A stretch of DNA of 35,796 nt from NCBI GenBank assembly GCA_036496265.1, contig DASXLL010000278.1, forward strand, positions 1-35,796. Direction: 5' to 3'. Position numbers and translations under genes: made by a program. This stretch comes from CAYLLN01 sp036496265. Its GTDB lineage: Bacteria > Planctomycetota > Planctomycetia > Pirellulales > Pirellulaceae. The notes below the pieces were generated by a model, which was not told the DNA's origin, did no database searches, and saw nothing but the letters and a program-made list of their open reading frames with translations. Below, piece by piece: positions 1 through 7,443 of this stretch (position 1 is the stretch's first letter; every line of letters begins with the position of its first letter).

Positions 1-1
1 C

Positions 2-1057
2 GGCGCGATCATCATCCACACCACTCCCTCCGCCGGCTATCCCTTCCAAGTCGTGCAAACTTCCTGGTCCGGCGAAGAATTCGAGCTCGCCGAAACCAGC
101 GGCCCTCGCCTCGAAATGCGCGGCTGGATGACCGAAGACGCCTCGAAGAAAGTCGTCTCACTCGCCGGTCTCGATCTCGACCAACTCCGCGCCGCCGCCG
201 AAAAGCGCGACTTCAAACCCGTGCCGCTGGGCGTAAAGCTCTCGCTCGACATGACCTGCGACGTCCGCAAACACAAAACCGCCAACGTCCTTGGCCTATT
301 GCCCGGCAGCGATCCAAAGCTCAGCGATCAGACCGTCGTCTTCATGGCCCATCACGACCATCTCGGCCTCGCCAAAGAGCGCAACGCCCAAGGCGACAAC
401 ATCTACAACGGTGCAATCGACAACGCCTCCGGCGCCGCCTCGCTTTTAACCATCGCCCGCGCCGCCGCCTCGCTTCCCAAGCGACCGGCCCGCTCGATTC
501 TCTTCGCCGCCGTCGGTGCCGAAGAACAATGCCTCCTTGGCTCGCTCTACCTCGCCGAGCATCCGCCGCTGCCGCCCGGCAACCTCGCCGCCGTCATCAA
601 CATCGACGGCCTCAACTTCATTGGCCCCACCCACGACGTCAACGTCATCGGCCTCGGCAAATCGAACCTCGACGAGCTGGTCGAAGGCGTCGCCAAATGG
701 CAAAACCGCGTCGTCACCCCCGACCACTTCCCCGATCGCGGCTACTACTACCGCTCCGACCAATTCAGCCTCGCCAAAATCGGCGTCCCCGGCGTCTATC
801 TCCATTCCGGCGTCAACGTCATCGGCAAACCCGAAGGCTGGGGCAAACAGCAGATCGACAAATGGACCGAAACCCACTACCACCAGCCCAGCGATGAATA
901 TTCCGACGACTGGGATCTCCGCGGCGCCCTCCAAGACATCCGCCTCCTCTACTACGTCGGCCTCGCCGCATCCAACCGCCCCGAAATGCCCAAATGGAAA
1001 GAGGGCGACGAATTCGAAGCCGCCCGCAAAACGGCGATCGAAGCATTAAAAAAATAA
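2..1057 (+). CDS. M28 family zinc aminopeptidase, 5'-truncated by the window edge
   Basis: Probable secreted or periplasmic metallo-aminopeptidase that removes N-terminal residues from peptides. The frame is open to the first base, and the visible start (GAIIIHTTPSAGYPFQ) looks like the end of a protease-associated (PA) domain, so the true start lies upstream; the GTG at 53 is not the start. The M28 metal-site motifs follow in order: AHHDHLG (first His and Asp ligands), NGAIDNASGAA (bridging Asp), VGAEEQ (catalytic and ligand Glu), INIDGLN (Asp ligand) and HYHQPSDEY (last His). The dinuclear zinc site therefore appears complete. It ends 18 bases before a palindromic repeat. The substrate is unknown. 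The family call is firm; localisation is inferred because the signal sequence is outside the window. Confidence 0.88.
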   Translation, partial: GAIIIHTTPSAGYPFQVVQTSWSGEEFELAETSGPRLEMRGWMTEDASKKVVSLAGLDLDQLRAAAEKRDFKPVPLGVKLSLDMTCDVRKHKTANVLGLLPGSDPKLSDQTVVFMAHHDHLGLAKERNAQGDNIYNGAIDNASGAASLLTIARAAASLPKRPARSILFAAVGAEEQCLLGSLYLAEHPPLPPGNLAAVINIDGLNFIGPTHDVNVIGLGKSNLDELVEGVAKWQNRVVTPDHFPDRGYYYRSDQFSLAKIGVPGVYLHSGVNVIGKPEGWGKQQIDKWTETHYHQPSDEYSDDWDLRGALQDIRLLYYVGLAASNRPEMPKWKEGDEFEAARKTAIEALKK

Positions 1058-1070
1058 CACTGCACCTCCA

Positions 1071-1100
1071 CTAGCCGGGAGCAAACCTGCTCCCGGAGAA
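1071..1100. repeat. A-type palindromic repeat, copy 1
   Basis: A perfect 9-bp stem, CCGGGAGCA and TGCTCCCGG, with the loop AACC, 18 bases after the M28 stop. The 30 bases from 1071 are identical to 15801-15830, and the reverse complement recurs near 25127-25156 with about one change. It could act as a transcription terminator, but there is no T-run. I read it as one member of a dispersed REP-like family. Confidence 0.8.
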
Positions 1101-1125
1101 CCGCCAACCAGTCCACCATTCCCAC

Positions 1126-1374
1126 CAGCCGGGGAGCAGATCTCAGCTTTATGCACCTGATAGCATGTGGCCCGTCGGGCGCTTGAGTTTTGCTGCCGCA
1201 CTTGCCGCAACGCGGCAAAACTCGATAGCCCAGGGCAAGTGAGCGCAGCGAACGCCGCCCTGGGACTTTATCCCAAAATAGCATTCAAAGCCCTGAAAGG
1301 GCGACACCCCGAGCACCGAGCCGATTCGAGTCACAGGTTACAGTTGCATAATCTTGAAACCTGCTCCGGGAGAA
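1126..1374. repeat. A-type palindrome split by an insertion
   Basis: The left half AGCCGGGGAGCA lies at 1126-1137 and the right half AACCTGCTCCGGGAGAA at 1358-1374. Placed together they rebuild the A-type element seen intact at 1071-1100, with one extra G and one C-to-G change. About 220 bases separate the halves. I infer that a small element entered this copy near its loop. The chance alternative is two independent decayed halves. Confidence 0.55.
1140..1357. mobile_element. Putative MITE-like non-coding insertion with nested hairpins
   Basis: This block of about 218 bases sits between the two halves of an A-type palindrome. Near its ends it has an imperfect inverted repeat: TTATGCACCTG at 1149-1159 and CAGTTGCATAA at 1341-1351, 10 of 11 matching. 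Inside are three hairpins: GAGTTTTGC with GCAAAACTC (1185-1223), CCCAGGGC with GCCCTGGG (1229-1264), and GCCCT-GAA-AGGGC (1290-1302). It has no credible ORF; the 105-codon frame across it is low-complexity read-through of the palindromes. No clear target-site duplication is visible. It could instead be a mosaic of separate dispersed repeats. Confidence 0.4.
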
Positions 1375-1413
1375 TCGTCCATATCTTTAGCTGGCCGGAA
1401 AAAGGAACAAGCG

Positions 1414-1659
1414 ATGAAAAGAAAAAAAACCTACGGGTTCACGGTGGTATTAACTGCGGCCAAGCTCAGCGTCGAAGAATGTGATGCACTTTACGAGGCG
1501 GGATGTGACGACGGCACAATCGTGACCCGACAGGGAGTTTCTTTCATCACCTTCGACCGCAAAGCGGAATCACTGGAACAAGCCATTCGATCGGCTACCG
1601 AAGATGTGCGCTCAGCCGGATTCGACGTGAAGCGAGTGGAAATGCCCGCCTTTGTTTAA
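1414..1659 (+). CDS. Small hypothetical protein, 81 aa
   Basis: Small soluble protein, function unknown. I start it at the ATG at 1414 because AAAGGA at 1401-1406 is well placed as a ribosome binding site; the longer frame from 1354 would translate the end of a repeat. The protein opens with a basic patch (MKRKKTYGF), then a beta-strand-like FTVVLTA, a DALYEAGCDDGTIV motif, a second strand VSFITFDR and a helix EQAIRSATEDVRSAG. This reads as an alternating beta/alpha fold. From memory, proteins with the D-LYEAGCDD pattern are widespread in cyanobacteria and planctomycetes and uncharacterised. The next gene starts 57 bases downstream on the same strand. There is no helix-turn-helix or membrane segment. 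Confidence 0.6.
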   Translation: MKRKKTYGFTVVLTAAKLSVEECDALYEAGCDDGTIVTRQGVSFITFDRKAESLEQAIRSATEDVRSAGFDVKRVEMPAFV

Positions 1660-1716
1660 TGTCAGGCAACGCGGTGCGAGCAGCCGACCAACGTGATGCC
1701 GAAAAAGCGTTAACCC

Positions 1717-2031
1717 ATGATTGTCTTTCGGACTGATCTTCAATTCGCCGACGATCCGGATGGTAGGTGGTCGCCAGTATCAAGCGGCTGGCGGCCGGAT
1801 TTTTGCTTCAACAATGAAGAATTCGACTGCAAAGTCAAGTTCCCGAATGATCTAACCGTGTATCCGGGCGATTGGGTGCTTGCCATTATAACCTTGCCGA
1901 AGCTTTCATCAGATCTGCTTTACCTCCAACTCGGTCCAGGCGAACAGTTCACCCTACGAGACGAATATAAGACAGTTGCCACTGGCGTAATTACAGCCAT
2001 GCTTGATGACGATTCGCCCAAAGCCAATTAG
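1717..2031 (+). CDS. Stand-alone EF-Tu domain III-like protein, 104 aa
   Basis: A free-standing copy of the C-terminal beta-barrel of elongation factor Tu. Landmarks of EF-Tu domain III occur in order: DGRWSPVSSGWRPDFCF matches the EF-Tu GGRHTPFFxGYRPQFYF segment, LTVYPGDWV matches the MxMPGDN turn, and FTLRDEYKTVATGVITAML matches the FAIREGGRTVGAGVV strand pair. The GTPase domain and domain II are missing and were never part of this frame. In EF-Tu this barrel contacts tRNA and EF-Ts; the role of the isolated barrel is unknown. No strong ribosome binding site precedes the ATG. It could be a partner of the 81-aa protein just upstream. Homology to the barrel is clear, function is not. Confidence 0.7.
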   Translation: MIVFRTDLQFADDPDGRWSPVSSGWRPDFCFNNEEFDCKVKFPNDLTVYPGDWVLAIITLPKLSSDLLYLQLGPGEQFTLRDEYKTVATGVITAMLDDDSPKAN

Positions 2032-2411
2032 CCGCCATTCATTTGTAAATTCGAACATCGCGAAAAACTTCCCGAAAAATTTCCAAATCCGGCAGAATTT
2101 GGTCCGGTTTTTCGCGCCAATTGCAATGTATCTAATGGGGCGGAGCCCTCTCGCCAAAACGACCGAATCGCCGCGAGCGGGCGCGGTTGGATTTTGACTT
2201 ACGTCAATTCGTCAGTGCTAACAACGCGCTCAACTTGAGCGCCGACCTCAAAACCGCCAAACTCACAACCTCAACCACAATTTGTTCTTACGATCTTTCA
2301 CCAACCGCTCCGTAATGAAAAAACTTCGAACTTTAGCGCCTCCGCGGGCAGCTTCCCTCGCCGTAACTCCCTGCCGTACACTGACGCCACCCAAGGAAAG
2401 GTGACACCCAT
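2032..2411. other. 380-base intergenic gap with a weak promoter candidate
   Basis: No credible gene. A possible sigma-70-type promoter is TTGACT at 2194-2199 with TAACAA at 2219-2224, spacing 19, about 190 bases before the peptidase start; this is weak. AAGGAAAGG at 2395-2403 is a good Shine-Dalgarno for the ATG at 2412. The 64-codon frame at 2003-2197 overlaps the preceding gene and looks non-coding. Confidence 0.35.
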
Positions 2412-4121
2412 ATGCAACGTTTCCCATTCGTAGGGTGGGCTGTGCCCACCAATCTGCTCGTCGCAACGCTTTATCTAGCAACCAGCACTCTGACCAACCC
2501 TTCGAGGGCCCAGGATATGACCCAACCAGCCAAGGATTTTGTGGCCGACCACGAAAAGAAAATCGAGCCGCTGGAAATCGAAATCGGCAAAGCCTGGTGG
2601 AACGCCAACGTCACGGGCAAAGACGAAGACTTCGCCAAAAAGGAAGAATCCGAAAACCGGCTGAACGAAGCACTGTCGAACACCGAGAAGTTTGCCTCGC
2701 TCAAGAAAATCCACGACGGCCAAGTCAGCGACGCAACGGTCTCGCGAGAGATCAACGTCCTGTACCTGCAGTACCTGGAAAAACAGGTCGATCCGGCCCT
2801 GATGAAACGGATGACCGCCAAGGCCAACACGATCGAAAAGGCCTTCAACGTCTTCCGCGCCAAGGTCGGTGGCAAAGAGCTAACCGATGGCGAAGTCCGG
2901 CAGATTCTGACGAAGTCCAAGGATTCCAAGGAGCGCCGCGAGGCCTGGGAAGCCAGCAAAAAAGTTGGCGCCGACGTCGAAAACGACCTCCGCGATCTGG
3001 TCCGCCTGCGAAACGAAGCCGCGGGCAAACTCGGCTTTCCCGACTACCACGCCATGCAGCTCCACCTCAGCGAGCTGAAGCAAGCCGACGTGCTCAAGCT
3101 GTTCGACGAGCTCGATACGCTCACGCGCGAACCATTCACGAAAGCTAAGAAGGAAATCGACGCCAAGCTAGCCAAGGACTATTCGATCGGCCCCGACGAA
3201 CTCCGCCCCTGGGGCTATCACGATCCGTTTTTTCAAGAGCCGCCCGCCGTCTATGACGTCGATCTCAACGCCCCCTTCGCGGACGTGGACATCCAAAAAG
3301 TCTGCCGTGAGTTCTACGCCGGCATCGGCCTGCCCATCGACGACGTTCTGAAGCGCAGCGACCTATTCGAGAAGCCTGGCAAAAGCCCCCACGCCTTCTG
3401 CACCGACATCGACCGCGTCGGCGACGTCCGCGTTCTCGCCAACATCCGTCCCACCGAATACTGGATGAGCACGATGCTCCACGAGCTGGGCCACTCGGTC
3501 TATAGCAGCAAAAACATCCCCGCCGCGCTGCCCTACGTCCTCCGCACCGACGCCCACATCCTGTGTACCGAAGGCGTCGCCATGATGTTCGAGCGCTTCT
3601 CCAAAGACGGCGACTGGCTCGCCGCCTTCAACATCCCTGTCGCCGACAAAGCCAAATACTCGGCCGCCGGCGCAAAAATGCGCCGCGACCGCCTGCTCAT
3701 CTTCTCCCGCTGGGCTCAGGTCATGTTCCGCTTCGAGAATGAACTTTATCGCGACCCCTCCCAAGACCTCAACAAACTCTGGTGGGACCTCGTCGAGAAG
3801 TTTCAAGGACTAAAACGCCCCGAAGGCCGCAACGCCCCCGACTACGCCAGCAAAATCCACATCGTCTCCGCCCCCGCCTACTACCACAACTATCTCCTCG
3901 GCCAACTCTTCGCTTGCCAACTCCACGCCGCCATCGTCAAGGACGCCCTCGGCAAGTCCGATCCCGCCAACACCATCTACACCCGCGAACCAAAGGTCGG
4001 TCAATTCATGAAAGACAAAGTCTTCTCCCAAGGCCGCCTCCGCAGTTGGAACAACCTAACCAAATACGCCACCGGCGAAGAGCTAAACCCCAAAGCATTC
4101 GCCGTCGAATTCAGCCACTAG
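2412..4121 (+). CDS. M2-type (ACE-like) zinc peptidyl-dipeptidase
   Basis: Exported gluzincin peptidase of the M2 (angiotensin-converting-enzyme-like)/M3 group, expected to release dipeptides from peptide C-termini. The zinc motif HELGH lies in STMLHELGHSVYSS, and the third ligand Glu is in LCTEGVAMMFERF about 25 residues on. The long helical N-terminal half and the closing segment with YASKIHIVSAPAYYHNY fit M2 proteins of about 550-600 residues. A good Shine-Dalgarno supports the ATG at 2412, giving a signal-peptide-like start (LLVATLYLATSTLTNPSRAQ). Residues 7-13 (VGWAVPT) are encoded by a palindromic repeat. A shorter start at the ATG at 2517 would remove the signal peptide. The next gene, a peptide transporter, begins 33 bases downstream, suggesting a digest-and-import unit. 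Confidence 0.85.
   Translation: MQRFPFVGWAVPTNLLVATLYLATSTLTNPSRAQDMTQPAKDFVADHEKKIEPLEIEIGKAWWNANVTGKDEDFAKKEESENRLNEALSNTEKFASLKKIHDGQVSDATVSREINVLYLQYLEKQVDPALMKRMTAKANTIEKAFNVFRAKVGGKELTDGEVRQILTKSKDSKERREAWEASKKVGADVENDLRDLVRLRNEAAGKLGFPDYHAMQLHLSELKQADVLKLFDELDTLTREPFTKAKKEIDAKLAKDYSIGPDELRPWGYHDPFFQEPPAVYDVDLNAPFADVDIQKVCREFYAGIGLPIDDVLKRSDLFEKPGKSPHAFCTDIDRVGDVRVLANIRPTEYWMSTMLHELGHSVYSSKNIPAALPYVLRTDAHILCTEGVAMMFERFSKDGDWLAAFNIPVADKAKYSAAGAKMRRDRLLIFSRWAQVMFRFENELYRDPSQDLNKLWWDLVEKFQGLKRPEGRNAPDYASKIHIVSAPAYYHNYLLGQLFACQLHAAIVKDALGKSDPANTIYTREPKVGQFMKDKVFSQGRLRSWNNLTKYATGEELNPKAFAVEFSH
2431..2451. repeat. Palindromic repeat inside the M2 peptidase signal-peptide codons
   Basis: A perfect 7-bp stem, GGTGGGC and GCCCACC, around TGT, preceded by TAG. 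From memory this GGTGGGCTGTGCCCACC core is a common dispersed repeat in planctomycete genomes. Here it lies in frame just after the start codon and is translated as VGWAVPT. It could also fold in the 5' end of the mRNA. Confidence 0.65.
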
Positions 4122-4127
4122 AAATAA

Positions 4128-4154
4128 ACCGCAGAGAGCGCGGAGGTACGCAGA
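4128..4154. repeat. Period-9 direct repeat in front of the POT gene
   Basis: Three degenerate 9-base units (CGCAGAGAG, CGCGGAGGT, ACGCAGAGT) fill the gap between the peptidase stop and the GTG start of the transporter. GGAGGT within the second unit could act as a ribosome binding site. Similar purine-rich direct repeats are common between genes in planctomycetes (recollection, not searched). Confidence 0.5.
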
Positions 4155-5507
4155 GTGAGTGCGGCGGAAAACGACAGTCACAACGCGAAGCAATCAACCG
4201 GCCACCCCCGCGCCTTCTGGTTCATCTTCTGGGGCGAATTCGCCGAGCGCTGCTCCTATTACGGCATGCGGGCCATTTTGGCCCTCTACCTCACAGAAGC
4301 GTTGCACTTCAGCGCCCGCGACGCGGTGCCGATCTATTCGGCCTTCAAGATGGCCGTCTATTTCCTTCCCCTGCTCGGCGGCTGGCTGGCCGATCGCTAC
4401 ATCGGCAAGTATTGGGCGATCGTCGGCTTCTCAGTGCCCTATGTACTCGGCCATTTCATCCTCGGCATTGAAAACACAACGGCCTTGTTCATTGCGCTCA
4501 GCCTGCTTGCGCTGGGCAGCGGCGTCACGAAGCCGAACATCTCTACGCTGATGGGCATGACCTACGATCAGCAGCGGCCGGCGCAGGACCAGTTGCTCAG
4601 CGCCGCCTTCCGCTGGTTCTATTTTTCGATCAACATCGGCGCTCTCATTTCGCAGTTTTTGCTGCCCATGATTCGCGACCGCTTCAGCTATCAGGCGGCC
4701 TTTCAATTTCCCGCCTGGCTGATGGTCGGGGCTTTGATCATCTTTGCTCTCGGCAAGCCGTATTACGCCGTCGAGCATCCCGGCCCCGCCCCTGCCGATC
4801 CAGAGCATCGCCGTCAGCGCTGGCAGACATTAACCACACTCTTCGGCGTCTTTGGATTGGTGGTCTTTTTCTGGATGGCCTACGAGCACAACGACAGCCT
4901 GTGGGTTTATTTTTGCCGCGACTATGTCGATCGCCGCGTGCCTTTTTGGGGCCAGGAAGTCGCCCCCGACCAACTCCAGTTCATCAATGCCTTGTGCGTT
5001 TTGATTTTCGTTCCGACGTTGACCTGGTTCTTCGCTTCCTTCGATCCAAATAATCGCTTCTTTACCGCCGCTAACCGCATGCTTATTGGATTTGCTGTCA
5101 CAGCAACCGCCACGGGAATCATGACCTTGGCCGGATTTCTGGCCCAATCTAGCGGCGCCAAAATCTCGGTGGTTTGGATCGTCGCTGCCTATGTGGCCCT
5201 CACGCTTGCCGAGGTGCTCGTTTATGCCACGGGGCTGGAGCTGTCCTACACTGCGGCGCCCAAAAGCATGAAGGGTTTTGTCACCGCCTGTTTTCTGGTC
5301 ACCAACATGTTGGGCAATTTTCTGAACATGGGTTTCACTCGCCTGTACATCGGCTCGCCCAACGACCCAGCCGCAGATCAGGGGCCTCTGTCGCCAGGAC
5401 CGTTTTTCGGCCTGACAACGCTGATTGTGATTGCGGCAACCGTTGCTTTTTACTTTGTCAGTCGCCGGCTGGTGATCAGTAAGGCGAATTTCGGAGCAGT
5501 GGAATGA
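4155..5507 (+). CDS. POT/PTR family proton-coupled oligopeptide transporter
   Basis: Inner-membrane symporter that imports di- and tripeptides with protons. The POT signature ExxER is in FWGEFAERCSYYGMRAIL near the N-terminus, and further segments such as GGWLADRYIGKYWAI and GSGVTKPNISTLMG match the PTR2 motif region. Hydrophobic segments fit roughly 12 transmembrane helices in 450 residues. The start is a GTG at 4155, with GGAGGT 9 bases upstream. The gene lies 33 bases after an M2-type dipeptidase and overlaps the next gene by 4 bases (ATGA), so the three are probably co-transcribed. Dipeptides released by the peptidase would be suitable cargo. The central loop is short and hydrophilic, as in bacterial POT proteins. 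Confidence 0.88.
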   Translation: MSAAENDSHNAKQSTGHPRAFWFIFWGEFAERCSYYGMRAILALYLTEALHFSARDAVPIYSAFKMAVYFLPLLGGWLADRYIGKYWAIVGFSVPYVLGHFILGIENTTALFIALSLLALGSGVTKPNISTLMGMTYDQQRPAQDQLLSAAFRWFYFSINIGALISQFLLPMIRDRFSYQAAFQFPAWLMVGALIIFALGKPYYAVEHPGPAPADPEHRRQRWQTLTTLFGVFGLVVFFWMAYEHNDSLWVYFCRDYVDRRVPFWGQEVAPDQLQFINALCVLIFVPTLTWFFASFDPNNRFFTAANRMLIGFAVTATATGIMTLAGFLAQSSGAKISVVWIVAAYVALTLAEVLVYATGLELSYTAAPKSMKGFVTACFLVTNMLGNFLNMGFTRLYIGSPNDPAADQGPLSPGPFFGLTTLIVIAATVAFYFVSRRLVISKANFGAVE

Positions 5508-7348
5508 TGAGACATTTGTTTTTCGCAGTTATCGCGGGCGTCTTTGCTTTCGATGGGCTCACCGAGCAGGTTTTCGCCCAACGCGAAACGCTCCGTTTAA
5601 CTCACGGACCAATGCTGGGGAAGCCAACCGCGCACTCGATGTCCGTCTGGGGCCGCACATCCGAAAGCGGCCAGTTCGCCGTGCGATATGGCTCAAACGC
5701 CGAGCGACTTGACCAGATGAGCAAGCCCGTGACAACCAGCATCGATCACGACAACACAGGCGTCGTCGAGCTGACTGATTTGAAATCCGACACACAGTAT
5801 TTTTACGAAATCATCGTCAACGGCCGACCGCACGGCTTGCCCGGCAGTTTTCACACGCTGCCCAACAGCGAAGACACTCGCAACCCGCAGCACAACCCCA
5901 AGGGTCTGTTCAATTTCCGTTTCGAAATCGGCTCCTGCGCCAATCAAAACCCCGCCAGCGGTCTGGGGCATCGTTCGCCAACCTACGAAAACCTCAATCG
6001 CGATTGGGCCGACAAAGTTCACTTCCACATCATGAACGGCGATTGGCTCTACGAGGAGCTGCGCCAATATCCGCCGGAAGCGTGGCGATTGGTGCAGGGC
6101 GTTGAGAAAGTTCCCAAGTGCGTCGAAGTGATGCCGACCGTCGTCGGTGTCTGGGAAAACTACAAGCTCTATCTCAGTCGCGGCGTCGAGCTGGCCAAAT
6201 GGCACCGCAACGTGCCCAGCTTTTTTACGTTCGACGATCACGAGCTCGTCAACGATATCTATGCCACCAACGTTCCGGGCCAGCGCGATCGTCGCTCTGT
6301 CTTCCGCGATATAGGCGTCTATGCTTGGTTGGATTATCTCGGCTGGGCCGATCCGGTCGCCTACAACCATCCGGTTCACTTTGGCCGCGGCAGCATGACG
6401 GCGGGCAGCAACTTGCTCGTCGATCGCGACGTGGATTTCACCAAACTGCCGCTCAAGGAAATGCTCAATCTACACGTCCATTGGGGCACGCCCACGGCTG
6501 GCGAGGACAATGTTCGGTACGACAACGACAACGGTCACAAGAATTCTTACGTCTATGACATCATCGAGGTCGTCGATTCACACACGCTGAAACTGCACAT
6601 GCCGGCGAAAGTGACCGACCAAGTGAGCTACTCCATCGGCCGTCGCAGCTACGGCAAGTTTCGGGTCTCGAACTGCGACTTTTATCTGCTCGACACCCGC
6701 GGCGAGCGGGCCATGCACGATGTCAAACAGCGCGATAAGCCCGGCGTTTCGATGATCGGCCTTGATCAGCGCGATTGGCTGCTGGAATCGATGAAGACGA
6801 GCGACGCCGACTTTTTCTTTGTCATTTCCACGGTACCCTTCATGATCCCCCACACCGGCTCCGGCGGCGCCGAGCTAAATCCGGAAAACAAAGAGGAGGC
6901 CTGGACCGGCTATTTCGACGAGCGCGAGAAGCTGATTGCCGAATGGGAAAAACTGGGCAAAAAGGTCTTCGTCATGACTGGCGATCTGCACAACAGCTTC
7001 GCGATCAAGGTCACCGACAACATCTGGGAGTTCTGCTGCGGCCCCCACAACAGCGTCAACCACGTGCCAGCCAACGACGAAAGCAACCGCCCGGCCACCG
7101 GCAAATGGAAATTCGGCCCCCGCGAATGCGACATCCGCTGGAGCAGCTACATCCTGCCCGATCTTCCACGGCTGGAGCGCCTCTACCCGCACTATTGCAT
7201 CGTTCAGGTCAACAACGTCTTCAACATGCCTCAAAAGCTCGGCGACAAACGCTGGGTCGCCTATCCGCACCCCCAAGTCGTCTTCCAATACTACGACGGG
7301 CGCACTGGTGAGCTGGATTACGCCGAAGCGATCTCCGTGGCTCGATAG
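5504..7348 (+). CDS. PhoD-like alkaline phosphatase/phosphodiesterase
   Basis: Secreted metallophosphoesterase of the PhoD family. Residues 1-25 form a signal peptide ending at VFAQ. Residues about 28-125 form a fibronectin-like PhoD N-terminal domain (WGRTSESGQFAVRYG, LKSDTQYFYEI). The catalytic domain follows: EIGSCANQNP, MNGDWLYEE (metal Asp), FFTFDDHELVND and VMTGDLHNSF near the end. A segment of about 90 residues (about 292-383, WGTPTAGEDNVRYDNDNG region) sits between the core motifs and is not part of the usual PhoD fold as I know it. The start overlaps the transporter stop by 4 bases, implying translational coupling. The tandem ATG at 5507 is an alternative start. It may release phosphate from phosphoesters; the substrate is not defined. 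Confidence 0.85.
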   Translation: MMRHLFFAVIAGVFAFDGLTEQVFAQRETLRLTHGPMLGKPTAHSMSVWGRTSESGQFAVRYGSNAERLDQMSKPVTTSIDHDNTGVVELTDLKSDTQYFYEIIVNGRPHGLPGSFHTLPNSEDTRNPQHNPKGLFNFRFEIGSCANQNPASGLGHRSPTYENLNRDWADKVHFHIMNGDWLYEELRQYPPEAWRLVQGVEKVPKCVEVMPTVVGVWENYKLYLSRGVELAKWHRNVPSFFTFDDHELVNDIYATNVPGQRDRRSVFRDIGVYAWLDYLGWADPVAYNHPVHFGRGSMTAGSNLLVDRDVDFTKLPLKEMLNLHVHWGTPTAGEDNVRYDNDNGHKNSYVYDIIEVVDSHTLKLHMPAKVTDQVSYSIGRRSYGKFRVSNCDFYLLDTRGERAMHDVKQRDKPGVSMIGLDQRDWLLESMKTSDADFFFVISTVPFMIPHTGSGGAELNPENKEEAWTGYFDEREKLIAEWEKLGKKVFVMTGDLHNSFAIKVTDNIWEFCCGPHNSVNHVPANDESNRPATGKWKFGPRECDIRWSSYILPDLPRLERLYPHYCIVQVNNVFNMPQKLGDKRWVAYPHPQVVFQYYDGRTGELDYAEAISVAR

Positions 7349-7359
7349 ACAAATTGATT

Positions 7360-7441
7360 GCCACGAAAAACACAAAAAGGCACAAAAAACGAAACCGAAT
7401 GATCATTCCTTTTTGTGGTTCTTCGTGATTTTTGTGGCCAT
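7360..7441. terminator. Long imperfect A/T-rich palindrome between convergent genes
   Basis: An inverted repeat with arms of about 32 bases; the left arm begins CCACGAAAAACACAAAAAGG and the right arm ends TTCGTGATTTTTGTGGCCA. The arms are separated by about 20 bases, including TGATCA. It fills the gap between the PhoD stop (+) and the pabB stop (-). T-runs on both strands make it a plausible bidirectional terminator. It also resembles a dispersed repeat. Confidence 0.6.
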
Positions 7442-7443
7442 TC

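Noticed and set aside
446..934. A 162-codon antisense frame over the M28 gene
   Set aside because: Valine/aspartate/glycine-rich translation typical of the complementary strand of a GC-rich gene.
1167..1484. A 105-codon frame across the hairpin block
   Set aside because: Translates palindromic repeats and then reads out of frame into the 81-aa gene; no coding signal.
2003..2197. A 64-codon frame after the EF-Tu-like gene
   Set aside because: Overlaps the preceding gene, no ribosome binding site, no conserved look.
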